A stretch of 64,000 bases of DNA, taken from the NCBI RefSeq assembly GCF_900105045.1, contig NZ_LT629739.1, positions 2,976,001 through 3,040,000 of the forward strand, given 5' to 3'. The DNA comes from Brevibacterium picturae (GTDB lineage Bacteria; Actinomycetota; Actinomycetes; Actinomycetales; Brevibacteriaceae). The translations under genes and the position numbers were made by a program. Shown one piece after another: positions 52,162 through 61,424 of the stretch (position 1 is the stretch's first letter; each line of letters opens with the position of its first letter). Under the pieces are notes generated by a model. The model was not told the origin of the DNA and did not search any database. It saw only the letters and a program-made list of their open reading frames with translations.

Positions 52162-53235
52162 ATGGACTGCACACGACTGGGAGAATCAGGCCTGTACGTG
52201 TCCAGATTGGCACTGGGCACCATCCCCTTCGGGTCCGGAGGAGGATTCGAGAAGATCGCAGGCCTCCGCAGCGATGACGCCGAACGTCAGTTCCACGAAG
52301 CACTGGACCGCGGAGTCAACTTCATCGACACGGCCAATCTGTACTCGGCCGGCGATGCGGAACGAGTCCTCGGCGAGATCATGGGCAGCAGACGCGACGA
52401 TGTCGTCCTCACATCGAAAGCACGCATGCCGACCGGTGACGGGCTCAATGATTCAGGGGCCAGCCGGTACCACCTGACGCGTGCAGTCGACGACAGCCTG
52501 AGCCGTCTGCAGACCGATCACCTGGACCTGCTCTACATCCACCAGTGGGACGGGCAGACACCGATCACCGAGACGATCGCCACCGCCAATGAGCTCATCA
52601 GAGCGGGCAAGATCCGGTACTGGGGAGTGTCCAACTTCAACGGTTGGCAATTGGCGAAGACGGTGTACGAGGCGAAGTTGGCCGGACTCGAGGGCCCGAT
52701 AGCCCAGCAGGTGTACTACACCCCCGAAGCTCGGGAGATCGAGTACGAGATCATCCCGGCTGCCCGTGATCTGGGTGTCGCGACCTTCGGATGGAGTCCG
52801 TTGGGCGAAGGGCTGCTCAATGGGAAGGTGCGACGCGGTGAGGCGACTCCTTCGGATACTCGGCAGGGGACGGGCTGGCCGGAGCCGCACGTCACGGATT
52901 GGGACCGCGCCTACGACCTGATCGAACTCTTCGGCGAGATCGCCGGTGACTTGGGATGGTCGATACCGCAGGTGGTGATCTCGTGGATCCTGGGCCGACC
53001 CGGCATCAACGGCACGGTCATCGCGGCACGCAGCTTCGAACACCTCAAGGAGGACCTCGACGCCGCGGAGCTGACCCTGCCACAGGATGCACGCGATCGC
53101 ATCACCACCGCTTCACAGCTGCCTGCCTACTATCCTCTGTGGCACAGGATGATGACGGCCCAGGACCGACCAGAGGCGGTCGAGTCGGAGTACTGCGCCG
53201 AACAGCACGAACACGTCTTCGGTTTGCAGCAGTAG
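52162..53235 (+). CDS. Aldo/keto reductase
   Basis: 357 residues, TIM-barrel family. The tetrad is visible as Asp and Tyr in FIDTANLYSAGDAERVLG, Lys in VLTSKARM and His in LLYIHQWD; the NADPH segment includes TVIAARSFEHL. Similar to the YajO/Tas-like and bacterial AKR groups that reduce aldehydes and ketones. Ribosome-binding site GGGAGAGG. Confidence 0.9.
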   Translation: MDCTRLGESGLYVSRLALGTIPFGSGGGFEKIAGLRSDDAERQFHEALDRGVNFIDTANLYSAGDAERVLGEIMGSRRDDVVLTSKARMPTGDGLNDSGASRYHLTRAVDDSLSRLQTDHLDLLYIHQWDGQTPITETIATANELIRAGKIRYWGVSNFNGWQLAKTVYEAKLAGLEGPIAQQVYYTPEAREIEYEIIPAARDLGVATFGWSPLGEGLLNGKVRRGEATPSDTRQGTGWPEPHVTDWDRAYDLIELFGEIAGDLGWSIPQVVISWILGRPGINGTVIAARSFEHLKEDLDAAELTLPQDARDRITTASQLPAYYPLWHRMMTAQDRPEAVESEYCAEQHEHVFGLQQ

Positions 53236-53446
53236 ACACGATTGCCGCGCAGCGGGTCTTCGCATACATCGCAACGATTCAGTTGACAAGCCCTGACACA
53301 CAGCCCTGAAGTCACTTATCGTGTGGGTCTCCGATGGTCTCGTGGAAACCACCTGATCATTCGGTGAGACACGAACCGCGCACCATGATCGACGACACAG
53401 ACGGATGGTCCTTCGGGACCATGACCAATGCAGTGGAGGGAGACAG

Positions 53447-54247
53447 ATGGATCTCAATATTCGTGGCCGCACAGCACTCGTGACCGGGGCGAGTTCCGGC
53501 ATCGGGTTCGAAACCGCACGCGTTCTCTTGAACGAGGGTGCCACCGTCGTCATGACGGGCCCCGACCCCGACGAGCTCAAAGATGCCGTCGATCGGCTCT
53601 CCGCCTTCAAGGACAGTCTCTTCGCCTATGATGCCGACGTCACGGTGGCCAGTGCCGTCGACCGGCTCGCCGCCGATGTCGCCGCCGAGGTGGGAGACCT
53701 CGACATACTGGTCAACAACGCCGGCATCCACGGCGCAGGAGGCCTGTTCCATGAGATCTCTCAGGAGGGATGGGACCGTACCATCGATGTCGATCTCATG
53801 GGTCCGGTTCGCGTCACCCGAGCGTTCCTTCCCGGACTTCGCCGAGGCGGTTGGGGCCGAATCGTCTTCGTCTCGTCCGAGGATGCGGTGCAGCCCTATG
53901 AGGACGAGCTTCCCTAATGCGCTGCCAAAGCGGGTTTGCTCTCCCTGGCCAGGGGCCTGTCACGGACCTATGCCTCCGAAGGGGTGCTGGTCAACACCGT
54001 GTCCCCAGCCTTCATCGCGACGCCGATGACCGACGAAATGATGAGCGCACGTGCGAAGGAGCAGAATTCCACCTTCGACGAGGCGATCGCGTCGTTCCTG
54101 CGCGAAGAGCGGCCGTTCATGGAGCTGGGTCGAAGGGGCCGCCCGGAGGAGGTTGCCCATGTCATCGCTTTCCTGTGCTCGGATGCGGCCAGCTTCGTCA
54201 ACGGATCCAACTACCGGGTGGACTCCGGCTCCGTCGCGACCATCTAG
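53447..54247 (+). pseudogene. SDR oxidoreductase with stop codon at the catalytic tyrosine
   Basis: The gene starts at ATG 53447 behind GGAGGGAGA and would encode 266 residues: ALVTGASSGIGFETARVLL, ILVNNAGIHGAGG, IVFVSSEDAV and the C-terminal GSNYRVDSGS. At codon 157 (53915-53917) the frame has TAA, followed in the same frame by CAAKAGLLSLARGLSRTY. The SDR motif there is YxxxK, so the stop replaces Tyr in Y-CAAK. There is no other damage. One base change (TAC or TAT to TAA) explains it. Confidence 0.85.
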
Positions 54248-54295
54248 ACCGTTCGAACAGTCGCGCGCATCAGACCAACAGGAGGAGCATTCGCC

Positions 54296-55486
54296 ATGAC
54301 ACACTTCCAGTACATGATCGTCGGCGGCGGGATGGCTGCTGACGCCGCAGCCAATGGAATACGGGAACTAGATGCCGACGGCTCCATCGCCATCATCAGC
54401 GACGATGTCGACGAGCCGTACACACGGCCCGCTCTGAGCAAGAAGCTGTGGACCGATGAGGAATTCAGCGAAGCCGACAACTTCCTCGGTACAGCAGAGA
54501 ACACAGGAGCACAGATCTATCTGCGCACCGAAGTCTCCGCGGTCGACGCCGACAGGAGGACCGTGACGACGGCAGAGGAGCGGTTCGAATTCGACAAGCT
54601 GCTGTTCGTGACCGGCGGGCGGCCGAAGTCCCTCGATCTCGAGGAGGGAGAACGAGTCATCTACTTCCGCAGCTTCGCCGACTACCGTCGACTGCGGGAA
54701 TTCTCCGGTCGGGACCTGAACGTGGCTGTGATCGGCGGGGGCTTCATCGGCACCGAGCTGGCGGCGGCCCTCGTGCAGAACAGCACGAACACAACGTTGA
54801 TCTTCGACGACGAGACCCTGGGCGCTTCGGTCTTTCCCTCCGATCTTGCCCGCAGCTTCCACGATCTCTATCAGAAACATGGGGTGAGACTGGTCGCTGG
54901 GACGAAGGTCTCCGGAGGCCGCTCCGACGCTGATCATGTGTCGCTGGACTACGGCGACGGTTCGCACGAATTCGATGCGGTGGTGGTCGGCCTCGGGATC
55001 GAACCGACGACGGATCTGGCAGAGCAGGCAGGGATCACGACGGACGACGGGATACTCGTCGACGAGTCGCTGCAGACTTCCCGGCCGAACGTCTATGCAG
55101 CCGGTGACGTCGCCCGATATCCTGACCGTCTCCTCGGCCGTCAGCGCGTCGAACACGTCGACAACGCGACCCAGATGGGGACCGCTGCAGGTCGGATCAT
55201 GGCCGGCAGCGACGAGAGCTACACCCATACGCCCTACTTCTACACGAACGTCTTCGACTTCGGGTACCAGGCCGTCGGCACCTTGGATCCGAGTCTTCGC
55301 ACAGTGGAGGACTGGGTGCAGCCCCATTCGGAAGGTGCAGTCTTCTATCTGGATGAGGGTGAGCGCGTGCAAGGCGTCCTCGTGGTCAATCGGAAGGGTC
55401 AGCTCGATGCGGCTCGCGAGATTCTTGCCGAAGACTGGGCCCATGCCCCGAGTGACCTCGTGCACCGTCTGACATCGGATGACTGA
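54296..55486 (+). CDS. FAD-dependent NAD(P)H oxidoreductase (ferredoxin-reductase type)
   Basis: 396 residues with two dinucleotide folds (MIVGGGMAADAAANGI at the start; VAVIGGGFIGTELAAAL near 145) and the FAD-binding NVYAAGDVARYPD. The layout and PYTRPALSKKLW match rubredoxin/putidaredoxin-reductase-like and AIF-like proteins. It may pass electrons to a ferredoxin or act as a quinone or disulfide reductase; no ferredoxin is adjacent. AGGAGG lies 8 bases before the ATG. Confidence 0.88.
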   Translation: MTHFQYMIVGGGMAADAAANGIRELDADGSIAIISDDVDEPYTRPALSKKLWTDEEFSEADNFLGTAENTGAQIYLRTEVSAVDADRRTVTTAEERFEFDKLLFVTGGRPKSLDLEEGERVIYFRSFADYRRLREFSGRDLNVAVIGGGFIGTELAAALVQNSTNTTLIFDDETLGASVFPSDLARSFHDLYQKHGVRLVAGTKVSGGRSDADHVSLDYGDGSHEFDAVVVGLGIEPTTDLAEQAGITTDDGILVDESLQTSRPNVYAAGDVARYPDRLLGRQRVEHVDNATQMGTAAGRIMAGSDESYTHTPYFYTNVFDFGYQAVGTLDPSLRTVEDWVQPHSEGAVFYLDEGERVQGVLVVNRKGQLDAAREILAEDWAHAPSDLVHRLTSDD

Positions 55487-55513
55487 GTCGCCTGCGGGGA
55501 AGCGAGACCAATG

Positions 55514-55579
55514 ACTGAGTCTGGTCGGAGGAGGGTAGCCGCGCAGCGGCGACCCGCGTAGCCTCGAACCAGACTCAGT
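55514..55579. terminator. Long two-stage hairpin between oxidoreductase genes
   Basis: ACTGAGTCTGGT (55514-55525) pairs perfectly with ACCAGACTCAGT (55568-55579). Inside lie GAGG/CCTC and a second stem GGGTaGCCGC-gca-GCGGCgACCC. Nearly the whole 66 bases fold. No U-run follows, so it may be a factor-assisted terminator or a repeated palindromic element. Confidence 0.6.
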
Positions 55580-55601
55580 TCCTCGTCTCCAGGAGGTCGA
55601 C

Positions 55602-56540
55602 ATGCAAGCAGTTGGATTCCATCAACCAGGTGAGCCTGAGGTGCTGGAGGTCGTTGACCTGCCGACGCCGTCCCCGGGCACGGGGGAGGTTCTGATTCGC
55701 GTTCATGCGGCGTCCGTCAACCCCACCGACACCATGCTGCGCAGCGGCACGCGTGTTCGCGGGGGCAAAGATGAACCCGAGCTGCGCGTGCCCGGTATGG
55801 ATGCCGCTGGTGTCGTTGAGGAGTTCGGAGACGGCGTTGAGACCGATCTCAAAGTCGGCGACCCTGTGATGGCAGTCCTCACGCCGACAGGGACTCACGG
55901 GGCGTATGCGGAACAAATCGCCGTGCCCATCGAATCAGTCGTCCGCGCTCCGCGCGGATTCGACCACCGTCAGGCGGCCACGTTGCCGATGAACGGACTC
56001 ACAGCACGTTTGGCACTGGACACTCTCGGACTTGACAAGGGCAGCGTGCTGGCAGTGACTGGCGCAGCCGGCACGATGGGCGGTTACGCGGTGCAACTGG
56101 CGAAAATGGACGGGCTCACCGTCATTGCTGATGCCAAAGAGTCCGACGAGGAACGTGTCACCGGGTTTGGAGCCGATCTCGTGCTCAGCCGAGGCGACGA
56201 CTTCCCTCAGCTCATACGAGAGCGGTACCCCGATGGCGTGGATGGTGTGATCGACGGCGCTCTCATGCTCGAGAAGATCGCACCGGCGGTCAGTGACGGA
56301 GGGAGCGTCATCACGGTGCGCGGCTACGCTGAATCAGGCGAGCGTGGCATCACATTCACACCCATCTGGGTCGTCGACTATGCACGAGAACATGCGAAAC
56401 TCGATGAGCTCCGCCAAGCGGCTGAGAACGGAGCGGTCACTCTGCAGGTGGCCGAGACATACTCCAAGGACCAGGCACCGGCAGCACATCGTCGTTTAGA
56501 GGCGGGCGGCGTCCGCGGGCGACTCGTCCTGACATTCTGA
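55602..56540 (+). CDS. Zinc-independent medium-chain oxidoreductase (quinone reductase-like)
   Basis: 312 residues of the MDR superfamily: HAASVNPTDTMLRSG, VPGMDAAGVVEEFGDGV, and the NADPH motif VLAVTGAAGTMGGYAVQLAKM. Structural-zinc cysteines are absent, as in QOR-type enzymes that reduce quinones or enones with NADPH. AGGAGG lies 6 bases before the ATG. Confidence 0.9.
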   Translation: MQAVGFHQPGEPEVLEVVDLPTPSPGTGEVLIRVHAASVNPTDTMLRSGTRVRGGKDEPELRVPGMDAAGVVEEFGDGVETDLKVGDPVMAVLTPTGTHGAYAEQIAVPIESVVRAPRGFDHRQAATLPMNGLTARLALDTLGLDKGSVLAVTGAAGTMGGYAVQLAKMDGLTVIADAKESDEERVTGFGADLVLSRGDDFPQLIRERYPDGVDGVIDGALMLEKIAPAVSDGGSVITVRGYAESGERGITFTPIWVVDYAREHAKLDELRQAAENGAVTLQVAETYSKDQAPAAHRRLEAGGVRGRLVLTF

Positions 56541-56598
56541 CCAGCTGCAGACTCCGGGGCCAGAGGCCGACGTGCCCCGTTCGCGGATAGACCCAGCT

Positions 56599-57108
56599 TC
56601 AGGGATCGATCACGCGCTCGTCGCTGTCGTGTCCGGGAGACAGATCACCGACATCGGACAGCCGCAGGGGAGCGAAAGACCCAGTTGTCTCGACCGAGAC
56701 CACCTGCGCCGTGACTCCGACGTGGTCTCCTCCGTCGTCTGACATCACGATGCGCTTGACCAGCATTCGGTTCGGCAGAGCTCGGAGGAGGGGCACGCCG
56801 TCTGTGGTCGTATCGACATCGAGTCCGGAGAACTTGTCCGTTTCCTCGCCGGTGAGAGCGCCGAAGTGCTCTGCGACGGCCAGGTCCTCGGCAGTGAGGA
56901 AGTGCACGGCGAAATGAGTGGACCGCAGGCTCACCCGATAGGTGTGGTTGGCCTTCGACAGCCAGAAGCAGTAATGCTCGGGTGAGATGCTGGACTGCGA
57001 GTGGAATCCCACCAGGCAGCCCGCCCGTTCCCCCTCCGCCGAGGTGGTGACGACGATCATCGGGGAATCGGCTGAGGACATGAGATCGTCGATAGACCCT
57101 TCGCTCAT
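56599..57108 (-). CDS. Flavin reductase-like FMN-binding protein
   Basis: 169 residues. PMIVVTTSAEGERAGCLVGFHSQSS and FWLSKANHTYRV match the flavin_reductase (split-barrel) domain. It may supply reduced flavin to a monooxygenase or bind FMN itself; no partner monooxygenase is adjacent. Confidence 0.85.
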   Translation of the reverse strand: MSEGSIDDLMSSADSPMIVVTTSAEGERAGCLVGFHSQSSISPEHYCFWLSKANHTYRVSLRSTHFAVHFLTAEDLAVAEHFGALTGEETDKFSGLDVDTTTDGVPLLRALPNRMLVKRIVMSDDGGDHVGVTAQVVSVETTGSFAPLRLSDVGDLSPGHDSDERVIDP

Positions 57109-57301
57109 GGTTCGGTCTCCTCACACATGATCGATCAATGGGATGGTGGCCTGACCAGGCTTTCCCGTAGCTCCGGGACTGACTCCGGCAGCAGAAGCGA
57201 TGCGGCGCGTGCCGAGAACTCCATCTTGGCAGTCTACGAAACTCCGGCTCGACCCGCTAGTGCTCTGTTTCGGGCAGGCCGGAAGGTATAGGCTCGATGA
57301 C

Positions 57302-58522
57302 ATGCTGGACGTCCTGCCCGCCGCGCAGCAGCGGCTCTTCGACCCGGAGGAACCACAGGACATCGCGGTCGCCACCATCATCGGAACCGAGGGATCAGTG
57401 CCTCGGCCGGTGGGCACGTCCATGTTGGTCGATGCCGCAGGTGCGATCCACGGGTCGCTCACCGGAGGCTGCGTCGAAGGTGCTGTCCTCGATGCCTGTC
57501 GGCAGGCGCTCGACTCCGGACTCTCCACGGTGCAGCGATTCGGGTACAGCGATGACGATGCCTTTGCCGTCGGGCTGATGTGCGGCGGCAAAATCGATGT
57601 GCTCATCCAAAGCTTCAGGGCGGGCTGCTCCAGTCTGCGGCAAGAAGCCGGTCGGAGCGATCAGAGCCTACGTGGGAGCGATCAGAGCACACGTCACAGC
57701 GTCCCGATCGCGATGATCATGAGATTGCCCGCTGCGACTCATGAGGAGTTCCTCGGCCCCTGTGTCATCAGCAGAAATTCTCTTGAGTTCGACGCCGAAC
57801 GGGACGCAGCTTCTCTTGCCGCCGGACTTGCCGGGGTCGTGCCGCCGTCGGTCCTCGATACTGCGGTCCGGCGTGCGGAGTCAATGATCCGCAGCGGGCG
57901 CACGGGCAGCGTCCGTGTTGCTCCGCCAGAAGACGAATACGAGCCGATCGAACTCTTCATCGAAACTCGAACGCCGCCGGCCCACCTGGTCATCGTCGGA
58001 GCGAACGCCTTCGGACAGGCGCTGGTGGAAGCCGCCAGGCCCCTGGGTCATCGCATCACTCTGTGCGATCCCCGCCCTGCCTTCACCGATCCGACGTCGT
58101 TTCCCGGCGCCGAGGTGGTCCGAGCCTGGCCGCACCGCTTCCTCATCGAGGCTGCCGAAGCAGGTGAGCTCGATGAGCGCAGCATGATCTGTGTGCTCAG
58201 CCACGACCCGAAGGTCGACATTCCCACCCTGGCCCACGCACTTGGGCTCGACATCGCCTATGTGGGGGCAATGGGCTCACGACGCAGCGACCGAGACCGA
58301 CGTCTTGCTCTGCAGGAGGCAGGAGTCGACAGCGAAGCGCTGGCTCGACTGCACTCTCCGATCGGTCTCGACCTGGACGCGCTGACCCCCGCCGAGGTGG
58401 CCGTTTCGATTCTTGCGGAGATCCTCACCGTCCGCGGCGGCCGGAACCAGGCTGCGCCCCTCAGCGGCCGGACGCAGGTCGCGCCCCCGAGCCGCGCGAC
58501 ACGTGACCGGCCCCATGATTGA
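57302..58522 (+). CDS. XdhC/CoxF-family molybdenum cofactor insertion protein (PaoD-like)
   Basis: I start at ATG 57302 (MLDVLPAAQQRLFD); the frame is open 34 codons more. The 406-residue product has the XdhC_CoxI start region (VATIIGTEGSVPRPVGTSM, GSLTGGCVEGAVLD) and the Rossmann C-terminal half (HLVIVGANAFGQALVEAARPLG, AYVGAMGSRRSDRDR). Such proteins bind the mature cofactor and load it into the molybdoenzyme, here the one encoded at 59352-62996. The 3' end overlaps the convergent mocA gene by 62 bases. Confidence 0.9.
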   Translation: MLDVLPAAQQRLFDPEEPQDIAVATIIGTEGSVPRPVGTSMLVDAAGAIHGSLTGGCVEGAVLDACRQALDSGLSTVQRFGYSDDDAFAVGLMCGGKIDVLIQSFRAGCSSLRQEAGRSDQSLRGSDQSTRHSVPIAMIMRLPAATHEEFLGPCVISRNSLEFDAERDAASLAAGLAGVVPPSVLDTAVRRAESMIRSGRTGSVRVAPPEDEYEPIELFIETRTPPAHLVIVGANAFGQALVEAARPLGHRITLCDPRPAFTDPTSFPGAEVVRAWPHRFLIEAAEAGELDERSMICVLSHDPKVDIPTLAHALGLDIAYVGAMGSRRSDRDRRLALQEAGVDSEALARLHSPIGLDLDALTPAEVAVSILAEILTVRGGRNQAAPLSGRTQVAPPSRATRDRPHD

Positions 58523-59276
58523 TCGTGTCGAACACCGTGCGGCCGTTGCCGTCACTTCCGTCACCGCCTCGGCCATCGCCGCGGTTGTCATCGTCACTGC
58601 AGTGGCGGGTGGAGCGATCCAGAAGCTTCAGACGGTGAAGGTCGGCGGGTACATCGATGTCTTCGCCGTCGTCGAGGTCGCTGCAGTCGACCAATTCCAC
58701 GATGTCGCGGTGCGCGGTGAGCAGCTGGCGAGCACCGACGTCATCATGGGCTACGGCGACCACCTCGGCGGTCCATATCGCATCGAAGACGACAGGGTGG
58801 CCCCGGCGCAGCTGCCCCTGCTCGTCCCGGTGCGCGGCTGCGGTGATCGCCCCCGGACGATGGGCTGCGATGAGGCGTTCGACCTCCTCTGCACAGATGC
58901 CAGGTCGGTCGACGGGTGTCACCAGGACATCGGTTCCGGGGCCGATGGTCTGCAGTCCGCACTGCAGCGAGGAACCCATTCCCTCGGCCCACCTCCGGTT
59001 GCGGGCCACCCGGACCTGATCCGACCCGCGCAGAATGGTGGCGACCTCCTCGGCCCCGGCACCGGTGACGACCGTGACATTGCGGCATCCTCCTGAGAGG
59101 AGGGCGTCCACGAGGCACTCGACGAGGGTGCGGCCGTTGCCGCGCAGCAGTGCCTTCGGTCCCAGACCCAGTCGTCGACCTGCGCCGGCAGCGAGGACCA
59201 GCCCGACCGGGCCCCGACCGACGGCGGATCCGGTCATCGGCCCCTGAACGCACTCAGGAGCAGTCTCCGTGGTCAT
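58461..59276 (-). CDS. mocA: Molybdenum cofactor cytidylyltransferase (MocA-like)
   Basis: 271 residues with the nucleotidyltransferase start VGLVLAAGAGRRLGLGPKALL, VTVVTGAGAEEV and DVLVTPVDRPGICAEEVERL. It should convert molybdopterin to the cytosine dinucleotide form used by PaoABC-type enzymes. It follows the large subunit gene by 75 bases. The last about 45 residues (HCSDDDNRGDGRGGDGSDGN) are low-complexity and lie in the overlap with the XdhC gene. Confidence 0.87.
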   Translation of the reverse strand: MTTETAPECVQGPMTGSAVGRGPVGLVLAAGAGRRLGLGPKALLRGNGRTLVECLVDALLSGGCRNVTVVTGAGAEEVATILRGSDQVRVARNRRWAEGMGSSLQCGLQTIGPGTDVLVTPVDRPGICAEEVERLIAAHRPGAITAAAHRDEQGQLRRGHPVVFDAIWTAEVVAVAHDDVGARQLLTAHRDIVELVDCSDLDDGEDIDVPADLHRLKLLDRSTRHCSDDDNRGDGRGGDGSDGNGRTVFDTINHGAGHVSRGSGARPASGR

Positions 59277-59351
59277 CGGGCCAGGCCCAGCTTCGCCGTC
59301 ATCGCGACAGGTGCAGACTTCGACGCGATCGCGGCGGATCGGGCTTCGTCG

Positions 59352-61424
59352 TCATTGCGGCAGGAACGCGTCGCCGAAGAGCGGCAGATCACGCACCCGT
59401 ACGCCGGTGGCATTGTAGGCGGCATTCGCGAGCGCCGCGGCAGCGCCGACGATGCCGATCTCACCGATGCCGCGGGCACCGAGTGGACCCGCCAGCGGAT
59501 CGTCCTCGTCCAGCCACGCTGCCTCAATATCAGTAATATCGGCGTTGACGGGAACGTGATACTCGGCGAAGTCGTGGTTGACGACGTGGCCGAATCGCGG
59601 ATCGAGTTCGCCCTTCTCATGGAGAGCCATTCCCAGCCCCATGGTCATCCCCCCGATGAACTGTGAGCGAGCGGTGCGCGGGTTGACGATCCGTCCGGCG
59701 GAGAACATCCCGAACATGCGATTCACCCGGATCTCTCCGGTGGCGGCATGGATGCGGACCTCGGCGAAATGAGCGCCGAAGGAGTGCAGGGCGAACTTCT
59801 CGGCTGCCGGATTCGCCTGCGCTTCGCCCTGTGACTGTGCTCCGGTCGCGGGATCGGTTCCATGCTCGGCCCGAAAGTTCTCTGTCGCAGCGATGACGGC
59901 GGCGCTCCAGCTCGCCAATCCGGTGGAGCCGCCGGCGACCGTTGCGTTGGGCAGATCGGTATCGCCGATCTGAAGCTCCACCTGGTCAATGGGCACCTGC
60001 AGGCAGTCCGCAGCGACTTGGGTCAGGGCAGTCCACGTGCCGGTGCCCAGGTCCGCCGCACCGATGGCCACCTCATAGCAGTCGGACGTTCGGCGGATGC
60101 GCGCGACGGAGCCGGGCTGCCGGCCCGCCGGATAGGTGGAGGAGGCGACCCCCAGGCCGATGAGCCAGCCGTTCTCCCGCCGAGAGCGCGGTTGAGCGCT
60201 GCGGCGATCCCAGCCGAAGCGCTCCGCTCCCTCCCGCAGACAGTCCACGAGACGGCGCTGATTGAAGGGCATCCCGGTGTCCGGGTCGGTGTCCGGGTCA
60301 TTGCGCACTCGCAGCTCGATCGGGTCGATTCCGGTGGCGACGGCGAGTTCGTCCATGGCGATCTCGAGTCCGACCATTCCCGGGGCCTCTCCGGGGGCTC
60401 GCATCCACGAGGGCACAGGCACATCCAGAGGAACCACACGCTGGGTGAGGCGGCGATTGTCGCCTGCGTACATCATGCGTGCCGGCTTCGTCGCCTCCTC
60501 CGGAAATTCCTTTGTCTGCGACGACATCGAGACCGCATCGAAGGTGAACGCGGTGATCGTGCCATCGGCGCGTGCGCCCAAGCGGATGTGCTGCAGGGTC
60601 GGTGCCCTGTAGCCGGTGATCGAGAACATCTGCTGCCGGGTCACGGCGTACTTCACAGGACGTCCCGGCACCGCTTCGGCGGCGAGTGCGGCGAGCATCA
60701 TGTCGGCATGGGGGACACCCTTGGAGCCGAAGCCCCCGCCGACGTGCGGGGAGACGATGTGGATCCGGTCCGGTTCCAGCCCGAGGATCGGCGCCAGCGT
60801 CGACCGTGTGGGGTGAACGCCCTGAGTCGAAGTCCACAGGGTCAGCTCGCCTCGGTCCCAGCGGGCGATGGTGGTGTGCGGCTCCATGGGGTTGTTGTGC
60901 TCCATCGGAGTGCTGTATCGCTGATCGACACGGACGTCAGCCTCGGCGAGGGCCGAATCGACGTCTCCGACGGTGACATCGCCTCCACCGGACTCAGGAG
61001 TGCGGGAAGCAGGATGGTCCTCCCGCAGCTCGACATCGTGATCGTCCTCCACATAGCTGATGATGACGAGACCGGCGGCATGGCGGGCCTGCTCCGGGGT
61101 GGTGGCGATGACGCCGCCGAGGTACTGTCCGCGGAATCCGATCTCGGGAGAGCGCAGGATCGCCAGTTCCCCGTCCTCCGTGCTGTGCAGTTCGGGCGCA
61201 TTGTCGTGGGTGAGCACATGCACCACTCCGTCGACCGCCTCGGCTGCGGAGGTGTCGATGTTCGCTGTCCGGCCCCGTGCGATCTGTGCCTGCAGAGGAT
61301 AGAGGTACAGCGGATCGTCGACCGGGTGCTCGTACGCATAGGGAGCACGACCTCGCACCTTGTCCGGGCCGTCCAGGCGCACCTGCCGGGTGCCGATGGC
61401 CGAGGTCGTCAGCAGGTCACTCAT
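59352..61424 (-). CDS. Molybdopterin-binding large subunit of aldehyde oxidoreductase (PaoC-like)
   Basis: 690 residues, xanthine-dehydrogenase family. Order: Ald_Xan_dh_C domain (about 15-120; VRGRAPYAYEHPVDDPLYLY), then the molybdenum-binding part with HVGGGFGSKGVPHADMM, WMRAPGEAPG and the catalytic Glu655 in GARGIGEIG. The short length and PGEAPGM (in place of the RxPG of some groups) fit PaoC/YagR. It starts within the FAD subunit's 3' end (8-base overlap). It oxidises aldehydes or N-heterocycles; substrate unknown. Confidence 0.92.
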   Translation of the reverse strand: MSDLLTTSAIGTRQVRLDGPDKVRGRAPYAYEHPVDDPLYLYPLQAQIARGRTANIDTSAAEAVDGVVHVLTHDNAPELHSTEDGELAILRSPEIGFRGQYLGGVIATTPEQARHAAGLVIISYVEDDHDVELREDHPASRTPESGGGDVTVGDVDSALAEADVRVDQRYSTPMEHNNPMEPHTTIARWDRGELTLWTSTQGVHPTRSTLAPILGLEPDRIHIVSPHVGGGFGSKGVPHADMMLAALAAEAVPGRPVKYAVTRQQMFSITGYRAPTLQHIRLGARADGTITAFTFDAVSMSSQTKEFPEEATKPARMMYAGDNRRLTQRVVPLDVPVPSWMRAPGEAPGMVGLEIAMDELAVATGIDPIELRVRNDPDTDPDTGMPFNQRRLVDCLREGAERFGWDRRSAQPRSRRENGWLIGLGVASSTYPAGRQPGSVARIRRTSDCYEVAIGAADLGTGTWTALTQVAADCLQVPIDQVELQIGDTDLPNATVAGGSTGLASWSAAVIAATENFRAEHGTDPATGAQSQGEAQANPAAEKFALHSFGAHFAEVRIHAATGEIRVNRMFGMFSAGRIVNPRTARSQFIGGMTMGLGMALHEKGELDPRFGHVVNHDFAEYHVPVNADITDIEAAWLDEDDPLAGPLGARGIGEIGIVGAAAALANAAYNATGVRVRDLPLFGDAFLPQ

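Noticed and set aside
54368..55603. 411-codon minus-strand frame opposite the FAD oxidoreductase
   Set aside because: The plus-strand product has two dinucleotide folds and a strong ribosome-binding site; the minus frame looks like a shadow.
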